Virus record (IMG/VR): IMGVR_UViG_3300005289_000052
Coordinates: 124,001-188,000 of that record
Reading direction: 5' to 3' (one strand)
From: a virus
DNA length: 64,000 nucleotides
Part shown: in pieces, positions 57,986 to 64,000 of the stretch
Numbering within the stretch: the first letter of the stretch is position 1
Layout of the letters: each line of letters starts with the position of its first letter
Notes under the pieces: generated by a model
Told to the model about the DNA's origin: nothing
Databases searched by the model: none
The model's input: the letters and a program-made list of their open reading frames with translations, nothing else
Position numbers and translations under genes: made by a program

Positions 57986-60022
57986 TTAACGGTTCCAGGT
58001 CCCGGTGAAGGGGGAACCGAACATGCGGGAACCTTGTTGCTGACCGCCACCGTAGTTGAAGAAGCCACCAACGTTGTTGGCAACCAGGTGGTTGAGGTCG
58101 TAGCCGCCGCGCTGGGTCAGGACGTTGTTGTCGTCCAGGCCTTTCGCAGGACGCACGTTCAGACCGCAACGTACGATTGCTTCGGACAGCGCTTCCAGGA
58201 AGGAGTTGTCGAAGCTTACGCGACGAGCAAAGCCTTTGACGTGGATTTCCGATGCCAGGAGCTGACGCAGGATTTCTTTGCGCTGAGCCAGGCGGATTTC
58301 CAGAGGAACCTGGATGTTGCGGTGAGTTTCTTCCCACGCCTCGACCAGTTTCGGGTTGGTCTTGCCAGCCAGGTTGAGGATGGCCAGGTAGTCGATCTCA
58401 CGCAGGTCACGACGATTGCCTTCGCGATCGTAGTAGAAGCCCAGGTGGATACGGTCCTGATCGTCGTAGCACACTGGCTTGGACGCATCGAACAACTGCT
58501 GGAAGTGACCCATGGTCAGGTTGTTGGCTGCTTGCAGGATGGTCAGACGTGCGTTCTCGTCGCCGTTGGCGGCCGCGATGTAGGTCTGGTGAATCCAGGA
58601 CAGCTCGCCAACCTCGGCGATGTCGAGGGTGAAGATCAGCTTTTGACCGATCAGCATGTTGATGAGCTGGCGCATTTCGTTGTCACCGAAGTCGGCGGAA
58701 CGAGTTGGCAGTGCATCAGGCTTGGCTTGCGGATCGCCGGTCAGGTTGACTTCGTAACCGGTAGCACCCAGGTCTTTCAGGTCCACGTCGGTAGCCTTGC
58801 CCTTGTTGGCGCGCCAGGTACCGGTGAACAGGCCGTTGCGGTTCAGGCCGAAAGCAGTGGACAGGGCCAGGAGTTGCAGCTCCATGTTCACGGCGTCGGT
58901 CAGGGTGTCGACCGAGGTCAGCACCATACGCGGCTGGTACATCTGGGTAGCCATCATTTGCTGCTGGTTGCCGAACATGCCGAAGGCTTGCTGCTGAGGC
59001 TGGAAGCCTGCTTGAGCCGGTTGGTACATCAGGTCGACGTAGCCAGCGACGCGAGTCAGTTGGCGGGTCTGTTGCAGGCTGAACTGCGAGTCGGCTTGGG
59101 ACTGCGCGGACATGGTGACGATGATGTCTTCACGTACCGGCATGCCCACGATGTCTTCGCCGTGCTGACGAGTGAACTCGACGCGCGCGCTCAGTTGGTC
59201 GCCGGAGCCGACTTCACCCAGGGTGAACGGTTCTTCGTTGCCGCCGAGCTGGTTGTCCATGATGGTGTAGCAGGCCTGGGTGCTGTTGTGCAGCAGGCGG
59301 TTGAAGCGGTTCTCGGTGCTGACTTCAGCTTCGGCTGGAATCACAACGCCACCGGCATCGTGGATCTGAGCGTTGAAGCCGTAGCTGTTGATGACGAACT
59401 GCTCCAGAACTTGCCAGTACGACTTGTTCAGGTAGATGTCGCCAGGCACGATGTCGACTTCGACGGTGGTGCCGCCCAGGTTCACGCTGCTTGGGTCCAG
59501 TGGAGCGCCGCTCGATTCGACCAGCAGGCTGTAGACAGCGATGTGCTTCTGGCCCTGGTATTCTTCGTAGTAGCAGACCAGGATGCTGGAGAAAGTCACC
59601 TTGGACTGGTTGTTGTCCAGTACCAGGATGTTGAACTCTTTCTTCTGCTGTTCGGTCAGCACTTTGCCAGCGCGTTCTTTCAGACCCAGTTGAATGGTCT
59701 GAACGTCTTCACCGGACATGTTCCGTGGAACAGGGCGGCGGTGGTTGGCGTTGATGTCCAGGACCGAACGGCCACGGCTACCTACGCGGGAGTTGTTGTT
59801 GGATTGCTGGTTCATCTGAGCACCTGCGTTGAAAGGCTGTTGCGGTTGAGCATTGCCGCCAGTTGGCTGCTGTTGCTGCCCACCGGTTGGTTGTTGAGTT
59901 TGTTCTTGGGGCTGTTCAGCACCCGTTGGAGTCATACCCGCTTTCAGCATGGCATCTGCCATTGCGCTGTTCTGCGGCTGGTTCCCCTGGCTCTGGCCAG
60001 GTCCATTACGTTTGACGGACAT
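57986..60022 (-). CDS. chmA: Probable phage nuclear shell protein (chimallin, ChmA)
   Basis: Codes 678 residues. The first 95 residues are Gln/Gly/Asn/Pro-rich and disordered; the remainder is a large alpha/beta protein ending in a Gly/Gln/Phe-rich tail (GGFFNYGGGQQQGSRMF). Identification rests on context: it is the gene next to the gp55-like polymerase subunit, as the shell protein gp54 is in phiKZ; it has a strong early promoter and its own terminator; its codons are highly biased; and the size is near the 600-650 residues of known shell proteins. These build the protein nucleus that hides phage DNA from host defences. I cannot confirm it by sequence from memory. Confidence 0.68.
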   Translation of the reverse strand: MSVKRNGPGQSQGNQPQNSAMADAMLKAGMTPTGAEQPQEQTQQPTGGQQQQPTGGNAQPQQPFNAGAQMNQQSNNNSRVGSRGRSVLDINANHRRPVPRNMSGEDVQTIQLGLKERAGKVLTEQQKKEFNILVLDNNQSKVTFSSILVCYYEEYQGQKHIAVYSLLVESSGAPLDPSSVNLGGTTVEVDIVPGDIYLNKSYWQVLEQFVINSYGFNAQIHDAGGVVIPAEAEVSTENRFNRLLHNSTQACYTIMDNQLGGNEEPFTLGEVGSGDQLSARVEFTRQHGEDIVGMPVREDIIVTMSAQSQADSQFSLQQTRQLTRVAGYVDLMYQPAQAGFQPQQQAFGMFGNQQQMMATQMYQPRMVLTSVDTLTDAVNMELQLLALSTAFGLNRNGLFTGTWRANKGKATDVDLKDLGATGYEVNLTGDPQAKPDALPTRSADFGDNEMRQLINMLIGQKLIFTLDIAEVGELSWIHQTYIAAANGDENARLTILQAANNLTMGHFQQLFDASKPVCYDDQDRIHLGFYYDREGNRRDLREIDYLAILNLAGKTNPKLVEAWEETHRNIQVPLEIRLAQRKEILRQLLASEIHVKGFARRVSFDNSFLEALSEAIVRCGLNVRPAKGLDDNNVLTQRGGYDLNHLVANNVGGFFNYGGGQQQGSRMFGSPFTGTWNR

Positions 60023-60099
60023 CGTGTGTTCCTTTCATTGAGGGTGAGCACTACAACAAACCATTTGCCTATGCTCTATTTAATTACACTTGGCATGGT

Positions 60100-60129
60100 C
60101 TCACTTAGGTAATATGTGGCTCAAATGAC
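60100..60129 (-). promoter_or_regulatory. Early-type promoter (CATATTAC)
   Basis: Minus strand reads CATTTGAGCCACATATTACC then TAAGTGAGAC, closely matching the element at 32970. It lies about 85 bases before the shell-protein start codon. Confidence 0.78.
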
Positions 60130-60182
60130 TTTGAATCAAACATCACCTAAGCGGGTTACCAAGATCATGCGCCCATAAATCT

Positions 60183-60200
60183 AAATGCCGAAGCATCCAG
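60183..60200 (-). other. Small hairpin in the 60023-60243 spacer
   Basis: GATGC and GCATT pair around TTCG on the minus strand, followed by TAGATTT: a weak terminator for the gene 60540-60244. The rest of this 221-base spacer holds the shell-gene promoter and leader and no credible gene. Confidence 0.45.
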
Positions 60201-60243
60201 TTGAGAGCATTCTCCTATAACATAGTGCAGTGTATGTAAGAAA

Positions 60244-60540
60244 TTACTTTATCCTCACATTACTGATCAGCGAGTAGACGGTAAGTCCTTTCGCTTTAGC
60301 AGCTTTTCGAGCATCCATCTCGGCTTGAAGTTCCATCATTGACTTGGAATCAAATTCAAACTCCGTGATATCGTGACCACGGTTGTTGCTGATCCCCAGT
60401 ACAACTTTGCGTTCGAACTTCTTTCTGGCCTTAACAGCGGCCTTCACCGGCTCCGATGCAACGGACACTTGACCAGTAGACTGGGCAATTGCCAAACGCA
60501 GTGCTGCTTCGAAATCCGAGAGTTCATTGCTAACAACCAT
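60244..60540 (-). CDS. Small early basic protein
   Basis: Codes 98 residues with TAGGAG seven bases before the ATG. The centre is strongly basic (VKAAVKARKKFERKV) and the rest is helical, so nucleic-acid or ribosome binding is possible. An early-type promoter lies about 60 bases upstream, and the gene stands alone before the shell-protein gene. No family recognised. Confidence 0.73.
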   Translation of the reverse strand: MVVSNELSDFEAALRLAIAQSTGQVSVASEPVKAAVKARKKFERKVVLGISNNRGHDITEFEFDSKSMMELQAEMDARKAAKAKGLTVYSLISNVRIK

Positions 60541-60589
60541 GGTTCAACTCCTAAGTTGAAAAAGTTTATAAGACAGATTACCTTGTGTC

Positions 60590-60620
60590 TGTCACGTGGA
60601 TATTATGTATTTGAAATTCC
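60590..60620 (-). promoter_or_regulatory. Early-type promoter, variant core
   Basis: Minus strand reads AATTTCAAATACATAATATC then CACGTGACAG. It keeps the AATAC-ATAATAT and GTGA parts but not ATATTAC exactly. It serves the 60540 gene. Confidence 0.5.
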
Positions 60621-60648
60621 TTTTAATCAACTCTAAAGGGCCGCCCCA

Positions 60649-61749
60649 ATGTACACCCTTTTCAATGAACCGATCTGGGGTACGCAAGGTGCTAGCATTA
60701 CCTTCCCCAAATATCAGCGAGCTATTCAGGGGCTGCGCCAGAATCTGGACAAGGTGATCGAGTACAACCGTACCTATCCACGTGCCGTTGATAGTGGTCA
60801 CTTCCTCGTGAAACTGCTGCAATCCCTTAACGTACCATTGTCCATGGACGTGAACATTTACAGGGATCGTGTCGAGGAAGCCGCAGAAGGTCTCGCTATG
60901 GCGATGAACCTCACCTCTTCATTATACCGTGGTCGAGTCTTTAGTCCAGGACTTTTCTACGGGCCGGGTTCCTACGAGATCGTGGTTGCCCATGCTGAGG
61001 AATTCGATTTACGGGATATTGAGGATAACTGGGAGCAGTTGTGCCCAGTGACTTTCCTGACTCACCCCAAGACCGACCTCGGAATGGATACCCCCATGGG
61101 TTTCCAAACCAACGGTGAAGAAGGGTTGTCGATTATCCTGATCAACATTCCCATGCTGGCTGTGCAGTATAAACAGTGGCGTATTCGGGAGTGGCACCAG
61201 AATAATGAAGCGCAGCGGACGATGATGCAGTTTGTATCCTCGTATCCCCTGAACAACGCTTTGCATTCGCAGTTGGACATTGCGATCCTGAACCGTTTCA
61301 TGAATGTCTACCGGGGAGACCCAGTGGGACTGAGCATGATCCGTAAACCGTTTACCATGACTCGATGGGAAGCGGAACTGGACTTTGGGTTGGATCAGTA
61401 CGCCGAAGACTTGCAGAAACGCAAGTATACCTTCGATCACTTCTTAGCTGTCTTTAAAGGAGTGTCAGCATGGACCCTACGAGACGCTCTACGCATTCCT
61501 ACGATGGCACCGACCCGTCAGGTCACGTGGGCGCTTGCGATGTCCAGAGCGCGTCTGGTGGACTTCCTGTTGGACTGGACCAAAGAGAACCGAGTGGATC
61601 GTAACAAGAGCTACTGTAACGATATCCAGTTGGAAACTTCTCGACTGCTGAATGACAGTGCTCTGCGTAGCTCCCTCCCGCGTTGGGCATATCCAGCTTG
61701 GGAAGACCTCTTTAAAGAGATCATCGCCAAAGCTAAAAGCGTCCGCTAG
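60649..61749 (+). CDS. Unknown protein of the replication cluster
   Basis: Codes 366 residues with AAGGG ten bases before the ATG. It is mixed alpha/beta with many Tyr, Trp and Arg residues and a basic C-terminus. No motif is visible. It is a one-gene plus-strand unit between the small early gene and the polymerase gene, closed by a strong terminator that begins inside its stop codon. Confidence 0.73.
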   Translation: MYTLFNEPIWGTQGASITFPKYQRAIQGLRQNLDKVIEYNRTYPRAVDSGHFLVKLLQSLNVPLSMDVNIYRDRVEEAAEGLAMAMNLTSSLYRGRVFSPGLFYGPGSYEIVVAHAEEFDLRDIEDNWEQLCPVTFLTHPKTDLGMDTPMGFQTNGEEGLSIILINIPMLAVQYKQWRIREWHQNNEAQRTMMQFVSSYPLNNALHSQLDIAILNRFMNVYRGDPVGLSMIRKPFTMTRWEAELDFGLDQYAEDLQKRKYTFDHFLAVFKGVSAWTLRDALRIPTMAPTRQVTWALAMSRARLVDFLLDWTKENRVDRNKSYCNDIQLETSRLLNDSALRSSLPRWAYPAWEDLFKEIIAKAKSVR

Positions 61750-61790
61750 GGAAACGGGGAAGCCTTGCGGCCTCCCCGTTTCCCTTTATG
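61748..61790. terminator. Bidirectional terminator overlapping two stop codons
   Basis: AGGGAAACGGGG and CCCCGTTTCCCT pair, with a further GCC/GGC around TTGC. The stem starts within the TAG of the plus gene, and the TTTATGCC box contains the TAA of the minus polymerase gene. Confidence 0.95.
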
Positions 61791-64000
61791 CCGCTGCGGA
61801 TGCTGGGACAAAGTCCGAAACCAACTTGGTATTGTTGTCGTTAGACAAGAACACGCCGAGCGATTCCAAGATCAGATAGAACGGCCGGACTGTAGAGTAG
61901 ACCAGTTTACGAATGTTCATTGCTGACAATACTTCTTTTGGCAGACCAGTCAACTCCACAACGTCCTTCGGCAGCAGCAACGTGGTAGCGTTGGTTTTGC
62001 CAGCGTAGGTATCGGTGAGGGTTTGTTTGATCTGAGGATCTTCGATCGTATCCAACCACAGGCCCAATGCCGTTTTGTTAGGCAAGTCCAGGGAGACTTT
62101 GATCGCAGAGTACGGAGGTTTTGGAGCTTCCCCGTATTTTGGACGGAACACACGCTCCCACAGGAGGTAGTGTTGATAAGGAGACTGACCTGGGTTGACG
62201 TATGCCGCCGGGTCTTTCACCTGAGTCCGTGCCAAGTAAGTAGATTCAGCGCGCATCACAGAACCAATAATGCCGTGTTCGATATCAGCAACACGCTGCA
62301 TGATTTCCGTGATCTTGATCTTCTTGCCGTCGATGATGCAGTCCATGATTTCACACATGGTCGACGTCACTTGTTTCATGATCTGTGGCGGACAGTTAGA
62401 GTCTTTGAGGTAAACCCCTTTGATCTCTTCTTCCAGCTTCGAGAACACGTTCCCTTCTTTGGCTGCCTTGTAGGCGTAGTAATGCTTAGCCATCGAAGTC
62501 AGCGAGAACACCGAGAATGCAAACTCGTTCTTCATCGCCAATACGTTCAGCTTCTCTGGTACCACACCGAGTGTAGTGGACAGCATAGCCAAAACGTGGA
62601 TGATCGACTGGGTGGCCAGGTAAACCATGGTGTAGTCCACGGCAAACGCGGTTTCACTAAAGTCAATCTTACCGGTGTACCACTCAACCCAGTTCTGCAC
62701 GGTGAAGATCGTGGAGTCTGTGTCGGAGGTGATCGCTACGTGTCGGACAGAATCCCGAATCCATGCAACCGAGGCTGGCATGTTGTCGGATACCCAGAAC
62801 GCTTTGATCAGGTACTGGTATTCGTTCAGTACGTGGTGGATGTTCTTGATGGTTGCCCCGATCAAGCAGTAGCTCGTTGGGTTTACTTCCAGCAAGCGAC
62901 CCAGACCCAAACCTTGTAGCTCCTTAGCGCACAGGAGGCTCACAAACGCTTTTAAGTCCGCATCCATACCCTTGACATAGACCTTGGCTTCTTCCAGCTC
63001 CAGCGGCACTTCTACCTTCATGGAGAGGCGAGCCATGAACACCCGCATTGGTCCGTCGTTGAACTTCGCCAAGTGCCAGCAATCGCCGACATAAGCAAAG
63101 GCCGAACGTTGCAGATCGTTCATACCTTCAACCAGCTTACGGATTTCCGCAATCTGACTTTTGTTGGTCCAGTAGTGGTGAGTCGAGTAAAGGATCAGTT
63201 CCATTACTTCGTCTACGGTTGGAGCACGGAACCCGTAGAGGCTCATCGCTTTCTCAATCAGATCGTAGTCAACGTGACCGATGATGCTGACGATATTTGC
63301 CTTCACTACATCAGGACACCAATAATGTCGGTTGCCTGCCAAGAACTTCTCGTTGTTGGCGTTCCCCAAACTGGTGGCTACACGGCAGGTCGAAGTCAGG
63401 CTCGAGTGAGCAGACTTGTTGTGCAGGATCGTGGAGGTCGACGCTTGTGCCCCGGACAGACTGTTGTTCGCAATCTTGTACGTGGTTTGTTCGTTCTCCT
63501 TAAGTTCTGCCAGTTCTTCCATCTGTACAGCATGGCGGCGGAACTTCTTGACTGCTTCAACATCCCCGGCTTTCTCAGCCTCATCTGCTTTCAGATTGGA
63601 TTCTTGTTGCTCCATCTGTGCATTGTGACCTTCCTTCTTTACAGCACCCCGGCCCACAATGTTACCGGTGATGTATTCCGACAGTAGAGAAGGAATAACG
63701 TCCGGGTGTTCGTACACAGTCATGGACGGTGCAAACAACCAGTTGTTATCTTTGATGTCCTTGAGGTAGGTCGAGTAAGTCATCTCCGTACGCTCACGGT
63801 CACCGACTTTGTTCCGGTGCAGGCAGTACAGAGCTGGGTCTTTGATCTCGAATTTACCACCCGGACCTGTCACACGGTGAATGTACCCTTGACAGTCTTC
63901 CAACGGCTTCCCCGTACGCACATGCAAAAAGATTGCCATGTCACGACGGTAGTTAGCCAGAATATCTAGGTCGCGCTTATAAGCGGACGCTGGCTTGATG
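61786..64000 (-). CDS. DNA polymerase family B, motifs B and C (split gene, C-terminal half; start beyond window)
   Basis: The frame is open to the window edge: codons before the ATG at 63939 read LDILANYRRD without a stop, so the start lies outside. From that ATG, KIANNSLSG (155-163) is palm/finger motif B (KxxxNSxYG) with Ser-Leu in place of Tyr, and SDTDSTIF (at about 62705-62728) is motif C with the catalytic aspartates. Between them is a helical insertion rich in Glu/Lys. The exonuclease and motif A are supplied by the gene at 22248-23942. The protein ends with Ala-Ala-Ala-stop inside the terminator box, as its partner ends with Ala-Ala-stop. Confidence 0.9.
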   Translation of the reverse strand, partial: IKPASAYKRDLDILANYRRDMAIFLHVRTGKPLEDCQGYIHRVTGPGGKFEIKDPALYCLHRNKVGDRERTEMTYSTYLKDIKDNNWLFAPSMTVYEHPDVIPSLLSEYITGNIVGRGAVKKEGHNAQMEQQESNLKADEAEKAGDVEAVKKFRRHAVQMEELAELKENEQTTYKIANNSLSGAQASTSTILHNKSAHSSLTSTCRVATSLGNANNEKFLAGNRHYWCPDVVKANIVSIIGHVDYDLIEKAMSLYGFRAPTVDEVMELILYSTHHYWTNKSQIAEIRKLVEGMNDLQRSAFAYVGDCWHLAKFNDGPMRVFMARLSMKVEVPLELEEAKVYVKGMDADLKAFVSLLCAKELQGLGLGRLLEVNPTSYCLIGATIKNIHHVLNEYQYLIKAFWVSDNMPASVAWIRDSVRHVAITSDTDSTIFTVQNWVEWYTGKIDFSETAFAVDYTMVYLATQSIIHVLAMLSTTLGVVPEKLNVLAMKNEFAFSVFSLTSMAKHYYAYKAAKEGNVFSKLEEEIKGVYLKDSNCPPQIMKQVTSTMCEIMDCIIDGKKIKITEIMQRVADIEHGIIGSVMRAESTYLARTQVKDPAAYVNPGQSPYQHYLLWERVFRPKYGEAPKPPYSAIKVSLDLPNKTALGLWLDTIEDPQIKQTLTDTYAGKTNATTLLLPKDVVELTGLPKEVLSAMNIRKLVYSTVRPFYLILESLGVFLSNDNNTKLVSDFVPASAAA

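Noticed and set aside
57920-60112. 730-residue plus-strand frame opposite the probable shell-protein gene
   Set aside because: It is antisense to a gene with strong codon bias, a good ribosome site, a promoter and a terminator; its translation is Val/Leu/His/Gln-rich, as expected of the reverse of common codons, and it has no ribosome site.
61786-63939. ATG at 63939 as the real start of the polymerase half
   Set aside because: The frame is open upstream to the window edge with coding-like residues and there is no ribosome site at 63939.
1-64000. CRISPR arrays, insertion sequences, integrase or attachment sites
   Set aside because: No spaced direct repeats, transposase or integrase motifs were seen; the repeated elements found are promoters and terminators.

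Overview
The window looks like a piece of a giant (jumbo) tailed phage of the phiKZ-like, nucleus-forming type, probably infecting Pseudomonas. Direct evidence is the set of split multisubunit RNA polymerase genes (a beta' N-terminal half with NADFDGD, a beta C-terminal half, and two different beta' C-terminal-type proteins), a family-B DNA polymerase split over two distant genes, many large virion proteins without ordinary phage homologues, and a TATATTAC-type early promoter. There are no rRNA, tRNA, IS or CRISPR features. About 69 genes are packed tightly, often with ATGA or TAATG overlaps, in alternating strand blocks closed by strong bidirectional hairpin terminators. Both edges cut genes: the fibre-like gene at base 1 lacks its 5' end, and the DNA polymerase gene at 64000 lacks its start.

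Layout. 1-4.4 kb: tandem fibre-like paralogues and a four-member family of small virion proteins. 4.4-10 kb (minus): thymidylate kinase at the end of a coupled run of tail or baseplate-like genes. 10-11 kb: a two-gene early-promoter unit. 11-22 kb: probable inner-body and head proteins with prohead-protease-like SxE sites, one carrying an M48-like zinc protease motif, plus two large structural genes on the plus strand. 22.2-23.9 kb: exonuclease half plus motif A of DNA polymerase. 24-34 kb (minus): accessory region with a DUF4262 protein, a methyltransferase, a run of tiny membrane or exported proteins, an HslV/proteasome-like hydrolase and a macrodomain. 34-39 kb: structural proteins and a virion-RNAP-like beta' piece. 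39-58 kb: SF2 helicase, non-virion-RNAP-like beta' and beta subunits, a candidate fifth RNAP subunit, an SSB-like protein, an SbcD-like nuclease and the beta' N-terminal half. 58-60 kb: the probable nuclear-shell protein (chimallin) behind an early promoter. 61.8-64 kb: polymerase half with motifs B and C.

How the genes work together (inference from the phiKZ group): a polymerase injected with the virion reads TATATTAC promoters, making the shell protein and the accessory host-takeover proteins; the second polymerase, encoded here in pieces, then transcribes replication and virion genes. Gene order from about 64 kb down to about 37 kb appears colinear, in reverse, with phiKZ gp44-gp80, as far as I can recall that map.

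The most unusual object is a roughly 110-134 base structured element at 30001-30134. A nested multi-stem fold exposes a 17-base stretch complementary, with one G-U wobble, to the very 3' end of Pseudomonas-type 16S rRNA, followed by a UUCG-capped hairpin. It may be a phage RNA that engages the ribosome's anti-Shine-Dalgarno region, or an extraordinarily extended ribosome-binding leader for the P-loop protein gene just downstream.
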